Assembly (NCBI GenBank): GCA_965227035.1
Contig: OZ245724.1
Location: 2,480,001 to 2,544,000 of the forward strand
Direction of reading: 5' to 3'
DNA from: CBDDFQ01 sp965227035
GTDB lineage: Bacteria; Pseudomonadota; Gammaproteobacteria; Burkholderiales; Burkholderiaceae_C
DNA length: 64,000 nt
How positions within the stretch are numbered: position 1 is the stretch's first letter; every line of letters begins with the position of its first letter. The notes under the pieces are model-generated. The model worked only from the letters and a program-made list of their open reading frames with translations, did no database searches and had not been told where the DNA came from. A program made the translations under genes and the position numbers. Below, piece after piece: positions 42,803-51,839 of the stretch.

Positions 42803-43678
42803 TCATCGACCCAGATAAACCTCGATCACCCGCTCGTCGGCCTGCACCTGATCGAGCGTGCCTTGCGCGAGCACCGAGCCATCGCACAGCACCGTGACTA
42901 TTTCCGAAATGGTGCGAATGAAGCTCATGTCGTGCTCAACCACCATCAATGAATGCTTGCCCTTGAGCGTGAGGAACAGTTCTGCGGTACGCGCAGTTTC
43001 CTCGTCGGTCATGCCTGCGACAGGCTCGTCGAGCAGCAGCAGTTTCGGATCCTGCATCAGCAGCATGCCGATCTCCAGCCATTGCTTTTGTCCATGACTC
43101 AAATTACCAGCCATGCGCGAGACACTTTCGGCCAAATGAATCGTGGTGAGCATTTCGGCCAGCTTGTCGCTCTGGGCTGAGTCGAGCTTGAAGAACATCG
43201 AAGCCTTCACGCCCTTGTTCATCTTGAGCGCGAGTTCGAGGTTCTCGAACACGGTGAGTTGCTCGAACACGGTCGGCTTCTGGAACTTGCGCCCTATGCC
43301 CAGCTGCGCGATTTCCGATTCGCGATGGCGAAGCAGATCGATGGTGCTGCCGAAGAAAACCTGACCCTCGTCGGGACGTGTCTTGCCGGTGATGATGTCC
43401 ATCATCGTGGTCTTGCCGGCGCCGTTCGGGCCGATGATGCAGCGCAACTCGCCGGGCGCAATATCGAGAGACAAATTGTTGATCGCCTTGAAGCCATCGA
43501 AGCTCACGCTCACGCCTTCGAGATACAGAATCCGGCCGTGTGAGACGTCGACTTCGCCCGGAACCATCCGGCGCCCGAAGCTCGCGTCGCGACCACCGGA
43601 TTCGGTGTTGCCGGTTGCCACCGGCGCGCCGTGCGAGCCCAGACGGCGTGCGCCCTCTTCCATCAGATCAGGACTCAT
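42803..43678 (-). CDS. urtD: Urea ABC transporter ATPase UrtD
   Basis: The 291-residue protein is the LivG-like ATPase of the urea importer, with Walker A GPNGAGKTT (about residue 80), signature LSHGQKQWLEI and Walker B ending LLLDEPVAGM. About 45 N-terminal residues (MSPDLMEEGARR...) precede the ATPase fold. The ATG at 43678 overlaps the urtC stop as ATGA, which decides the start over longer open frames upstream. UrtD pairs with UrtE below the UrtB/UrtC membrane channel. Confidence 0.95.
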   Translation of the reverse strand: MSPDLMEEGARRLGSHGAPVATGNTESGGRDASFGRRMVPGEVDVSHGRILYLEGVSVSFDGFKAINNLSLDIAPGELRCIIGPNGAGKTTMMDIITGKTRPDEGQVFFGSTIDLLRHRESEIAQLGIGRKFQKPTVFEQLTVFENLELALKMNKGVKASMFFKLDSAQSDKLAEMLTTIHLAESVSRMAGNLSHGQKQWLEIGMLLMQDPKLLLLDEPVAGMTDEETARTAELFLTLKGKHSLMVVEHDMSFIRTISEIVTVLCDGSVLAQGTLDQVQADERVIEVYLGR

Positions 43679-44859
43679 TTGGCACCTCGCTTCATGAGTC
43701 TGCGGATCAATCCGACTACACCGTCGGGAAGAAAGATGGTCACCAGGATGAACAGAAGTCCGAGGAAGTACAGCCAGAATTCCGGATACGCGACTGTGAG
43801 CCAGCTCTTGGCGCCGTTCACGATAAATGCACCGAGGATCGGACCGATCAATGTTGCACGACCACCTACTGCGGTCCAGATGGCAATCTCGATGGAGTTG
43901 GCGGGACTCAACTCGCTCGGGTTGATGATGCCGACCTGCGGCACGAACAAGGCGCCGGCAACGCCGCACATCACGGCCGAGATCACCCAGATCGTGAGCT
44001 TGTAGCCGAGCGGCGAATAGCCGGAGAACATCACTCGCGTTTCCGCATCGCGAATCGCCTGCAGCACGCGGCCGAACTTGCTCGCAACCAGCCATTTGGC
44101 GAACAGGAAGAAGCCGAGCAACACGAGTCCAGTAATGACGAACAGGGTCATGCGCATCGTGGGCGTTGCAATCGGGATATCGAGGATGCGTTTGAAATCG
44201 GTAAAGCCGTTGTTGCCGCCGAAGCCGGTTTCGTTGCGGAAGAAAAGCAGCATGGTCGCGAAGGTCATGGCTTGCGTGATGATCGAGAAATACACGCCTT
44301 TGATCCGCGAGCGGAACGCAAAGAATCCGAACACGAAGGCGACAAGGCCGGGCGCGAGAACGATCAGGAACAGGGTTGCAATGAAGCTATCGGACAGCGC
44401 CCAATGCCAGGGAAATTCTTTCCAGTCCAGGAACACCATGAAATCGGGAAGATTGCTTTTGTAATTGCCGTCGGTGCCGATCTGGCGCATCAGGTACATG
44501 CCCATTGCATATCCACCCAACGCAAAGAACACCCCGTGACCCAGCGACAGAATTCCTGTGTAGCCCCAGATCAAGTCCATCGCCAACGCGCAAATCGCGT
44601 AGCACATGATCTTGCCTATGACTGCAATCGAATAGTCGCTCAGGTGGAAGGCGCTGCCGTCCGGCACCATGAGGTTGAGCACAGGCGCGAGTGCGCACAC
44701 GACGAGCAGCGCAACGATGAAAGCGCTCCAGCCGGTACGTGTGAACAACGGCCCCTTAGTGGGCAGAACGGGAGTGGGCGTGACGATCTTCGGCGGCGGC
44801 ACTGCATCGGGATTGGTGGTGGCCTCGAGCGCCACGCTTTCTTTTGTGACGTCGTTCAT
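43675..44859 (-). CDS. urtC: Urea ABC transporter permease UrtC
   Basis: The 394-residue LivM-like permease has a soluble N-terminal stretch of about 45 residues, then about ten membrane helices with CYAICALAMDLIWGYTGILS and GHGVFFALGGYAMGMYLM, typical of UrtC. The ATG at 44859 overlaps the urtB stop as ATGA, as urtD overlaps urtC. The block is therefore translated as a coupled series. It imports urea together with UrtB, using the UrtA binding protein. Confidence 0.95.
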   Translation of the reverse strand: MNDVTKESVALEATTNPDAVPPPKIVTPTPVLPTKGPLFTRTGWSAFIVALLVVCALAPVLNLMVPDGSAFHLSDYSIAVIGKIMCYAICALAMDLIWGYTGILSLGHGVFFALGGYAMGMYLMRQIGTDGNYKSNLPDFMVFLDWKEFPWHWALSDSFIATLFLIVLAPGLVAFVFGFFAFRSRIKGVYFSIITQAMTFATMLLFFRNETGFGGNNGFTDFKRILDIPIATPTMRMTLFVITGLVLLGFFLFAKWLVASKFGRVLQAIRDAETRVMFSGYSPLGYKLTIWVISAVMCGVAGALFVPQVGIINPSELSPANSIEIAIWTAVGGRATLIGPILGAFIVNGAKSWLTVAYPEFWLYFLGLLFILVTIFLPDGVVGLIRRLMKRGAK

Positions 44860-46466
44860 GCTTCTGCGCTCCGGCCCTTCATCGCGAAGATGCCTTGAGG
44901 GCGCTTCTGGATGAAGATGATGATGAACACCAGCACCGCGATCTTCGCGAGTACGGCGCCGGTCCATCCTTCGAGGAATTTGTTCAGGATGCCGAGGCCC
45001 ATCGCCGCGTACACCGTACCTGCAAGTTGGCCGACGCCGCCGAGCACGACCACCATGAACGAATCGACGATGTAGCTCTGGCCCAAATCGGGTCCGACGT
45101 TACCCACTTGCGAAAGCGCGCAGCCCGCGAGGCCCGCAATGCCCGATCCCAAAGCGAATGCATAGGTATCGATGCGCGCGGTGTTCACGCCCATGCACGA
45201 GGCGATGGGGCGGTTTTGCGTGACACCGCGCACAAACAGGCCCAGTCGCGTCTTGCTGATGAGAAAGGCCATGCCCATCAACACCAGAATCGCGAACAGG
45301 ATGATGAAGAGCCGGTTGAGCGGCAAAGTCAGATTCGACATCAGTTGAACCCCGCCGCTCATCCAGGCCGGGTTTTCGACGCCGACGTTCTGCGCGCCGA
45401 AAATCGTGCGCACGAACTGCTGCAGCATCAGGCTGATACCCCAGGTGGCCAGAAGCGTTTCGAGCGGACGGCCGTAGAGGAATCGAATCACGCTGCGTTC
45501 GAGGATCGCACCGACGAGTGCGGACGCAAGAAATGCAGCGGGAATGGCGGCAATCAGATAGAGATCGAAAAATCCGGGAAAGAACTTCTGGAACACGCCC
45601 TGCATGACGTAAGTGGCGTACGCGCCGATCATCATCAGCTCGCCGTGAGCCATGTTGATCACACCCATCAAGCCGTAGGTAATTGCCAGTCCTAGGGCAA
45701 CCAGCAGCAGGATAGATCCGAGGCTGATACCGGTGAAAACCGCGCCGAGACGATCGCCCCACACGAGCGTCGCATCGATCTTCTTGATGGCGGCCGAGAT
45801 GTGAGATTTGACATCGGCATCGTCTTCGCTTTGCAGGCGTTCGTTCAGCAGCAGCTTCGTGTCGGGACTCTTGCTTTCACCCAAAGCATCTGCAGCAGCA
45901 ATGCGTTTGGCTTTGTCCGTGCTACTCAGCAGCGTTGCCGAACGAGTCATCTCGAGCTGCGCCTTGATGACTGCGTTGGTTTCCTTGGCCAGCGCTTTTT
46001 CGATGATGGGTAGCCGCGATTCGTCGGGCTCCTTCACCAGGATTTTCACTGCTTCGAGCCGAACCGCTTCATCGGGGCTCGACAGCTTGATGCCCGCCTG
46101 TGCGCTCTCGATGGAGGACCGCATGTAGTTGTTGTTCACGACATCTTCGGCATCGTCGGGCACCGGAATTTCTGCGCCGGTCACGGGATCGGTGCCCTTG
46201 TCGCCCTTCATCACGATGACTGCTTTGTCGGTGAATTTCACCGCGTCATCGGCCATGGCCTGAATGAAGGCCTCGGTCTTCGCATCTGCGTTGAGAACCG
46301 CCTTGCCGAGCGCTGCCGATCGTGCGTCGGCATCGCCAACCGCCATCGCCCGGGCTTCTTCCTTCGTCAGCGCGAATGCGCTTTCCGATACTCCCGTCGT
46401 TCCTGCAGCAAGCACGAACGCGAGAGATAAAAATCTGATCCAGCGTCTGGAAATCAAAACTGTCAC
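44856..46466 (-). CDS. urtB: Urea ABC transporter permease UrtB
   Basis: The 536-residue protein has a signal-like N-terminal segment, then a 200-residue soluble domain (about residues 30-235, helical, Ala/Asp/Lys-rich) that is normal for UrtB. The LivH-like permease domain follows, with LGLAITYGLMGVINMAHGELMMIGAYATYVMQ, shown here only as a position near residue 260-290. The C-terminal residues are basic. It begins 127 bp after urtA, behind a strong intercistronic hairpin, and overlaps urtC at its stop. Confidence 0.95.
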   Translation of the reverse strand: MTVLISRRWIRFLSLAFVLAAGTTGVSESAFALTKEEARAMAVGDADARSAALGKAVLNADAKTEAFIQAMADDAVKFTDKAVIVMKGDKGTDPVTGAEIPVPDDAEDVVNNNYMRSSIESAQAGIKLSSPDEAVRLEAVKILVKEPDESRLPIIEKALAKETNAVIKAQLEMTRSATLLSSTDKAKRIAAADALGESKSPDTKLLLNERLQSEDDADVKSHISAAIKKIDATLVWGDRLGAVFTGISLGSILLLVALGLAITYGLMGVINMAHGELMMIGAYATYVMQGVFQKFFPGFFDLYLIAAIPAAFLASALVGAILERSVIRFLYGRPLETLLATWGISLMLQQFVRTIFGAQNVGVENPAWMSGGVQLMSNLTLPLNRLFIILFAILVLMGMAFLISKTRLGLFVRGVTQNRPIASCMGVNTARIDTYAFALGSGIAGLAGCALSQVGNVGPDLGQSYIVDSFMVVVLGGVGQLAGTVYAAMGLGILNKFLEGWTGAVLAKIAVLVFIIIFIQKRPQGIFAMKGRSAEA

Positions 46467-46530
46467 CTTGAAATCTGCACTCGAAACAACTCGCGTGCTT
46501 AGTAGGTTTCTTCACTGCTATCCAGCACGA

Positions 46531-46558
46531 ACCTGCGGGAGACGAATCTCCCGCAGGT
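46531..46558 (-). terminator. Intercistronic hairpin between urtA and urtB
   Basis: A perfect 12-bp inverted repeat (ACCTGCGGGAGA at 46531-46542, TCTCCCGCAGGT at 46547-46558) with a four-base loop that reads TTCG in the urtA-urtB transcript. No T run follows in that direction. It probably stabilises urtA mRNA or partly ends transcription, so UrtA is made in excess. Confidence 0.7.
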
Positions 46559-46593
46559 CACTCTCAACTCAACTCCACTAACTCCTCCGCCTC

Positions 46594-47871
46594 TTATTTC
46601 TTGGCAACCTTGGACATATCGGGTTCGTCCTTCTTCTTGTCGTTGCCTTCGATGTATGGGCTCCATGGCTTGGCCTTCACGGGACCAGGCGTCTTCCATA
46701 CGACCTTGAATTGACCGTCGGACTGGATTTCGCCGATGAAGACCGACTTGTGCAGGTGATGGTTCTTTTCATCCATCTTCGAGATGATTCCCGACGGAGC
46801 CTTGAAGGTTTGGCCAGCCATTGCTGCGATGACCTTGTCGGTGTCGGTGGACTTGGCCTTCTCGACCGCTTGCTTCCACATGTTGATGCCGATGTAGGTG
46901 GCTTCCATCGGGTCGTTGGTCAGGGGCTTGTCCATGTGACCAGGAATCTTCTTGGCCTTGGCGTATGCAGACCACTTCTTGATGAACTCTTCGTTGGTGG
47001 GGTTCTTCAGCGACATGAAGTAGTTCCATGCAGCCAGGTGACCGACCAGGGGCTTGGCATCGACGCCGCGCAATTCTTCTTCGCCGACCGAGAACGCGAC
47101 GACAGGAACGTCTTTCGCCTTCAGGCCTGCGTTGCCGAGTTCCTTGTAGAAAGGAACGTTGGAGTCACCGTTGATGGTGGACACCACGGCTGTCTTGCCG
47201 CCTTGCGAGAACTTCTTGATGTCCGCAACGATGGTTTGGTAATCGGAGTGACCGAACGGCGTGTATTTCTCGTCGATGTCGGTTTCCTTGACGCCCTTGC
47301 TCTTCAGGTAAGCGCGCAGGATTTTGTTAGTGGTGCGGGGGTACACATAGTCGGTGCCCAGCAGAACCCAACGCTTGGCGCCGCCGCCTTCTTTGCTCAT
47401 CAGGTAATCGACTGCGGGAATAGCTTGCTGGTTAGGCGCTGCACCCGTGTAGAACACGTTCTTGGAGAGTTCTTCGCCTTCGTACTGGACGGGGTAGTAC
47501 AGGAGCGCGTTCGCTTCTTCGTACACCGGCAGCACCGACTTGCGGCAGGAAGAAGTCCAGCAACCGAAGGTCACTGCAACCTTGTCTTGCGAGACGAGTT
47601 GTTTTGCTTTTTCAGCAGCCAGGGGCCAGTTCGATGCGATATCGACAACCACGGGTTCGAGCTTCTTGCCCAGAACGCCGCCCTTGGCGTTGATTTCGTC
47701 GATGGTCATCAAAACCGTGTCTTTCAAGACGGTTTCGGAAATTGCCATCGTGCCGGACAGGCTGTGCAGAACGCCGACCTTGATCGTGTCTTGCGCGAAG
47801 GCCGGTGCGGCTCCGAAGGCGGTCAGGGCGACTGCCGCCGTGAATGCCTTGAGGGTGAATCGTCGTTGCAT
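46594..47871 (-). CDS. urtA: Urea ABC transporter substrate-binding protein UrtA
   Basis: The 425-residue periplasmic protein carries an RR-containing signal (MQRRFTLKAFTAAVALTAFG, cleavage near AFA-Q) and the UrtA/AmiC-type binding fold with IKVGVLHSLSGTMAISE, TFGCWTSSCRKSVLP and LYYPVQYEGEE. These match urea rather than amide or amino-acid binding members. I chose the ATG at 47871, with GGAG upstream, over longer frames. It heads urtABCDE. About 95 bp upstream lies an 11-bp perfect palindrome that may be its operator. Confidence 0.95.
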   Translation of the reverse strand: MQRRFTLKAFTAAVALTAFGAAPAFAQDTIKVGVLHSLSGTMAISETVLKDTVLMTIDEINAKGGVLGKKLEPVVVDIASNWPLAAEKAKQLVSQDKVAVTFGCWTSSCRKSVLPVYEEANALLYYPVQYEGEELSKNVFYTGAAPNQQAIPAVDYLMSKEGGGAKRWVLLGTDYVYPRTTNKILRAYLKSKGVKETDIDEKYTPFGHSDYQTIVADIKKFSQGGKTAVVSTINGDSNVPFYKELGNAGLKAKDVPVVAFSVGEEELRGVDAKPLVGHLAAWNYFMSLKNPTNEEFIKKWSAYAKAKKIPGHMDKPLTNDPMEATYIGINMWKQAVEKAKSTDTDKVIAAMAGQTFKAPSGIISKMDEKNHHLHKSVFIGEIQSDGQFKVVWKTPGPVKAKPWSPYIEGNDKKKDEPDMSKVAKK

Positions 47872-47965
47872 TTGCTTCTCCGAAAAGAGTGGTGGTTTGG
47901 GAAATCGGCGCGTCCCACTTTTTTGTGAGGCGACGTAACGGAGAATAGAAACAAGGTTCTCTCTG

Positions 47966-47991
47966 CGATATACGCCGGGTGGCGTATATCG
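47966..47991. promoter_or_regulatory. Perfect 11-bp inverted repeat upstream of urtA
   Basis: Arms CGATATACGCC (47966-47976) and GGCGTATATCG (47981-47991) are perfect, with a GGGT spacer. This 26-bp dyad lies about 95 bp upstream of the urtA ATG and about 95 bp upstream of the divergent PHP-domain gene. No T run is next to it, so it is more likely a protein-binding site than a terminator. Confidence 0.6.
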
Positions 47992-48084
47992 GGAACGGCA
48001 AGCCGAAGTGCGTTCGGCAATGGTTTCCAGGAATGGCTTTGAAGTGGTTTTTCGCCCGATTCGGTAAGTCCGTAAAATGATCCT

Positions 48085-48939
48085 GTGACTTCCATACTCA
48101 ACGCAGACCTCCATTGCCACTCCGTCGTATCCGACGGCACGCTCACTCCAGAGGAGTTGGCCAAGCGCGCGGCTGCAAACGGAGTGGAGCTTTGGGCACT
48201 CACCGATCACGACGAGATCGGCGGGCAGGCCAGAGCAGCGGCAGCGGCTCACGCCAACGGCATGAAGTACCTCACCGGCACCGAGATTTCCGTGACCTTC
48301 GCCAACGAGACAGTGCACATCGTCGGTCTGGGTTTCGACGCGGAAGATCCGCAAATGGTGGAAGGCCTTCAGGCTACGCGTGGCGGCCGCGGCCAACGCG
48401 CCAAAGAGATGTCCGCAGATCTGGAACGCGCGGGAATCAAAGGTGCGTACGAAGGTGCGCTCAAATTCGTCGGTAATCCGGAACTCATTTCACGTACGCA
48501 CTTTGCGCGCTTCCTCGTGGAGTCGGGTGCCTGCAAGGACACCTACGAGGTGTTCCGCAAATACCTCACCGAAGGCAAGCCGGGATATGTTCCGCATCGC
48601 TGGGCTTCTCTGAAAGACGCGGTTCAGTGGATCACTCGATCGGGCGGCATGGCGGTCATCGCGCATCCGGGCCGATACGATTTCACCGCGAACGAGGAAT
48701 ACGCACTCTTCAGCGAATTCAAGTTGCATGGCGGCGAGGGGGTCGAAGTGGTCACCGGCAGTCACACCGCTGCCGAATACGTCACGTACGCCGACGTTGC
48801 TCGCGAGTTCGGTCTCGCGGCATCTCGAGGAAGCGACTTCCACAGCCCCAACGAGAGCCATACCGATCTCGGAACCCTGCCTTACTTGCCGGGGGACCTA
48901 ACGCCAGTCTGGGAAAAGCTCGCGGACCGAATCCGGTGA
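48085..48939 (+). CDS. PHP-domain phosphoesterase / 5'-3' exonuclease (YciV, RNase AM type)
   Basis: The 284-residue protein is a PHP-domain enzyme of the YciV/TrpH group; the E. coli member is the 5'-3' exonuclease RNase AM. Metal-binding motifs are ADLHCHSVVSDG, LTDHDEIGG, IAHPGRY and the late GSDFHSPNE. It starts at GTG 48085. No ATG nearby keeps the first metal motif, and the ribosome site is poor. It is divergent from urtA. It precedes a YciO-type gene, the same neighbour pair as in many gammaproteobacteria. Confidence 0.85.
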   Translation: MTSILNADLHCHSVVSDGTLTPEELAKRAAANGVELWALTDHDEIGGQARAAAAAHANGMKYLTGTEISVTFANETVHIVGLGFDAEDPQMVEGLQATRGGRGQRAKEMSADLERAGIKGAYEGALKFVGNPELISRTHFARFLVESGACKDTYEVFRKYLTEGKPGYVPHRWASLKDAVQWITRSGGMAVIAHPGRYDFTANEEYALFSEFKLHGGEGVEVVTGSHTAAEYVTYADVAREFGLAASRGSDFHSPNESHTDLGTLPYLPGDLTPVWEKLADRIR

Positions 48940-49105
48940 GCCGCACACTCTGTCGGTGGGCATTTGAACCAAGCCGCTAGCTGTGGCGCCATACCTGGGC
49001 TTTCTGCCGTCACCCCGACTTGAGATCATCGGTTTCGGGCGCATCTAATCGGTCAACAGATACACCACACCGCTCTACAGGCACCAATAGGCACCCCCGC
49101 ACAAC

Positions 49106-49741
49106 ATGGCTCAATATTTCGAAGTTCATCCAGAAAATCCGCAGGCACGGTTGTTGAGTCAGGCGGCCAAACTGCTCGCGCAGGGCGGAATAGTCGCCAT
49201 GCCCACCGACTCCAGTTACGCCCTCGCCTGTCACTTGGACGACAAGGCTGCCAGCGATCAGCTGCGCCGAATCCGCGGCGTAGACGATAAGCACCATCTC
49301 ACGCTTTTGTGCCGCGATCTGAGCGAGCTGTCGAGCTACGCAAAGGTCGATAACCGCCAATACCGCCTGTTGAAAGCCGCGACTCCCGGTGCATACACCT
49401 TCATTCTTGAAGCCAGCAAGGAAGTGCCTCGCCGCCTGAGCCATCCGCAGCGAAAAACGATCGGCTTGCGAGTTCCCGACCACGCCGTAACCCAGCAGCT
49501 TCTTGCCCTGCACGAAGGCCCATTGCTCGCCACCACATTCATTCCGCCCGGCGAGACAGAACCCTTGAACGATCCGGAATTCATTCGCCAGCGCTATGAA
49601 AAGCTGCTTGCTGCCGTCATCGATGCAGGCGCCTGCGCAACGCAGCCCACGACCGTCATCGACCTCACCGAAATGGGAAGCGGCGGCGACCCGGTCGTGG
49701 TCCGCGAAGGCCGCGGCAGCCTGTCGGCCCTGGGCCTCTGA
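49106..49741 (+). CDS. YciO/Sua5-type L-threonylcarbamoyladenylate synthase-family protein
   Basis: The 211-residue protein has the YrdC/Sua5 fold with GGIVAMPTDSSYALAC, KHHLTLLCRDLSEL and IGLRVPDHAV. It lacks the extra Sua5 domain and is most like YciO, a paralogue whose activity in tRNA t6A formation is low or uncertain. The essential TsaC of this genome may lie elsewhere. The ATG at 49106 gives a full N-terminus. The site-2 protease gene starts 13 bp after its stop, so the two may be co-transcribed, with trpS following 28 bp later. Confidence 0.8.
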   Translation: MAQYFEVHPENPQARLLSQAAKLLAQGGIVAMPTDSSYALACHLDDKAASDQLRRIRGVDDKHHLTLLCRDLSELSSYAKVDNRQYRLLKAATPGAYTFILEASKEVPRRLSHPQRKTIGLRVPDHAVTQQLLALHEGPLLATTFIPPGETEPLNDPEFIRQRYEKLLAAVIDAGACATQPTTVIDLTEMGSGGDPVVVREGRGSLSALGL

Positions 49742-49754
49742 GAGAATCGATTCC

Positions 49755-50423
49755 GTGGACTTCCAAAACATCATCCAGACGGTTCTGATCTACGCCCTGC
49801 CGGTGCTCTTCGCGATCACGATTCACGAAGCGGCGCACGGGTATGTGGCGCGCTATCTGGGAGACAACACCGCGTACATGCTGGGTCGTGTCACGCTGAA
49901 TCCGATCAAGCACATCGATCCGATCGGGACGATCGTGGTGCCCCTTCTTCTCTATTTCGGAACCGGCGGGGCATTTCTGTTCGGCTACGCCAAACCTGTG
50001 CCGGTTCAATTCGGCCGTTTGCGCAATCCCAAGCGCGACATGGTCTGGGTTGCGCTTGCAGGACCCGCGTCCAATTTCATCCAGGCCATTCTCTGGGCTT
50101 TGGTGCTGGTCGCGCTTATCGGATTCGGCGTGGAAGAGCGCTTTTTCGTGTCGATGGCGCGCGCCGGTATTCTGGTGAATCTGGTCATGTGCGCTTTCAA
50201 CCTCTTTCCATTGCCACCGCTTGACGGCGGACGAGTACTTGTCGGCCTGCTGCCGTGGCGCCAAGGTCAATTGGTTTCGCGAATCGAGCCTTATGGATTC
50301 TTCATCGTGCTGGCGTTGGTTTACGTCGGTATCGTCAGCAAATACTGGCTTGCACCGCTCATGTCGGTGGGATACACCGTGCTGAACTTCATCACCGCGC
50401 CGCTCATCGCCTTGATCCGATAA
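49755..50423 (+). CDS. Site-2 protease family (M50) membrane zinc protease
   Basis: The 222-residue integral membrane protein is a small M50-type protease. The zinc site HEAAH occurs in AITIHEAAHGYVARYLGD near residue 22, and the second motif NLFPLPPLDGGRVL lies near residue 150. It has about five or six membrane helices and no PDZ domain, as in the compact YwhC/Rip-like group. The start is GTG at 49755. Upstream open frame belongs to the preceding gene in another frame. Substrates are unknown. It is followed by trpS. Confidence 0.85.
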   Translation: MDFQNIIQTVLIYALPVLFAITIHEAAHGYVARYLGDNTAYMLGRVTLNPIKHIDPIGTIVVPLLLYFGTGGAFLFGYAKPVPVQFGRLRNPKRDMVWVALAGPASNFIQAILWALVLVALIGFGVEERFFVSMARAGILVNLVMCAFNLFPLPPLDGGRVLVGLLPWRQGQLVSRIEPYGFFIVLALVYVGIVSKYWLAPLMSVGYTVLNFITAPLIALIR

Positions 50424-50451
50424 GACAAACATTTCCGATAACGCCCTCACC

Positions 50452-51780
50452 ATGACCCAGTCTTCAGACAACACCAAAGTGACTCGTCACCTTACCGGTA
50501 TCACCACCACCGGCACGCCCCATCTGGGTAACTATGTCGGCGCGATTCGTCCTGCAGTTCGTTCGAGCAAAACTCCTGATACCGAAAACTTTTATTTCCT
50601 CGCCGACTACCACGCGCTGATCAAGTGCGACGAGCCTGCGCGTATCCAGCGCTCTACGCTCGAAATCGCGGCCACCTGGATTGCGGCAGGTCTCGATCCC
50701 GAAAAGGTGATGTTCTATCGACAGTCCGACATTCCCGAGATTCCCGAACTCACCTGGTTTCTGACCTGCGTGCTGGGCAAGGGCGTGCTCAATCGGGCTC
50801 ACGCCTACAAAGCTTCGGTCGACAAGAATGTCGCTGCCGGTGTCGATCCCGAGTCGGACATCACGGCCGGACTGTTCATGTATCCGGTGCTGATGGGCGC
50901 GGACATTCTGATGTTCAAGGCGCACAAGGTGCCGGTGGGTCGCGATCAGATCCAGCATCTCGAAATGGCGCGCGACATGGCGCAGAGCTTCAACCACCTT
51001 TACGGTCAGCACCTTGTGCTGCCGGAAGCGGACGTCGACGAAACGGTGGGTACTTTGCCCGGCCTCGACGGCCGGAAGATGAGCAAAAGCTACGACAACA
51101 CGATCCCGCTGTTCGCGCCGCGCGAGCAGATGCGAAAGCAGATTGCAGGAATCGTGACCGATTCGCGCGCGCCCGGTGAGGCCAAGGAGACCGAAGGGTC
51201 CGCCGTGTTCGAGTTGTATCGTGCGTTCGCCACTAAAGAGCAAACCGCCGATTTCGCCAGGCAGTTCGCATCGGGCATTTCATGGGCGGATGCCAAGCAG
51301 TCCTTGTTCGAACTGATCGATGCCGAGATCGGACCGATGCGCGAAACGTATGAACGCCTGATCAACGATCCGGCGGAGGTAGAACGAATTCTTCTGGTGG
51401 GGGCCAAAAAGGCTCGCGCATTAGCAGTCCCGTTTATGGGGGGATTGCGACACGCAGTCGGCCTGCGAAATCTGGCCGAAGGCTCGAATGCATCCGGCAA
51501 ATCGAAGCCTGCAGCAAAAGTTGCACTGCCCAGCTTCAAGCAATACCGCGAAAAAGACGGACTGTTTTATTTCAAGTTTCAGGACGCCCAAGGCAAGTTG
51601 TTGTTGCAGAGCTCAGGTTTTGCTGCACCGCGCGAAGCTGGACTCGCGATAGCGGAACTTCAGACCCAGCCGGGCAAAGAATTAAACCCTTTGATTACGC
51701 TTGCGGAAAACATTACTGCAAACGATGTACATGCGGCTCTAAAGCAGTTGGCAGATGCGGTAAACGCGCACCCCAATTGA
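50452..51780 (+). CDS. trpS: Tryptophanyl-tRNA synthetase
   Basis: The 442-residue class I synthetase charges tRNA-Trp. The HIGH-type motif is TPHLGNYVGA (about residues 22-31) and the KMSKS loop is RKMSKSYDN (about residue 206). The catalytic and anticodon-binding parts end near residue 330. A further 100 residues follow, including LPSFKQYREKDGLFYFKFQD, a C-terminal extension seen in betaproteobacterial TrpS and not in E. coli TrpS. It is probably co-transcribed with the site-2 protease gene. Confidence 0.95.
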   Translation: MTQSSDNTKVTRHLTGITTTGTPHLGNYVGAIRPAVRSSKTPDTENFYFLADYHALIKCDEPARIQRSTLEIAATWIAAGLDPEKVMFYRQSDIPEIPELTWFLTCVLGKGVLNRAHAYKASVDKNVAAGVDPESDITAGLFMYPVLMGADILMFKAHKVPVGRDQIQHLEMARDMAQSFNHLYGQHLVLPEADVDETVGTLPGLDGRKMSKSYDNTIPLFAPREQMRKQIAGIVTDSRAPGEAKETEGSAVFELYRAFATKEQTADFARQFASGISWADAKQSLFELIDAEIGPMRETYERLINDPAEVERILLVGAKKARALAVPFMGGLRHAVGLRNLAEGSNASGKSKPAAKVALPSFKQYREKDGLFYFKFQDAQGKLLLQSSGFAAPREAGLAIAELQTQPGKELNPLITLAENITANDVHAALKQLADAVNAHPN

Positions 51781-51839
51781 CCTTTTTAGAGGGTATGCTT
51801 ATGAATCGATAATTAATCGCAGCATACTTTTCTCCCCAA

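Noticed and set aside
43540..44898. 452-residue plus-strand frame opposite urtC and urtD
   Set aside because: It is the antisense shadow of urtC with no family features, while urtD, urtC and urtB form an overlapping minus-strand series.
47872..48084. Sigma-54 promoter for urtA
   Set aside because: CTGGAAACCATTGCC on the minus strand has GG and GC two bases too close for the -24/-12 consensus. No other match was found.
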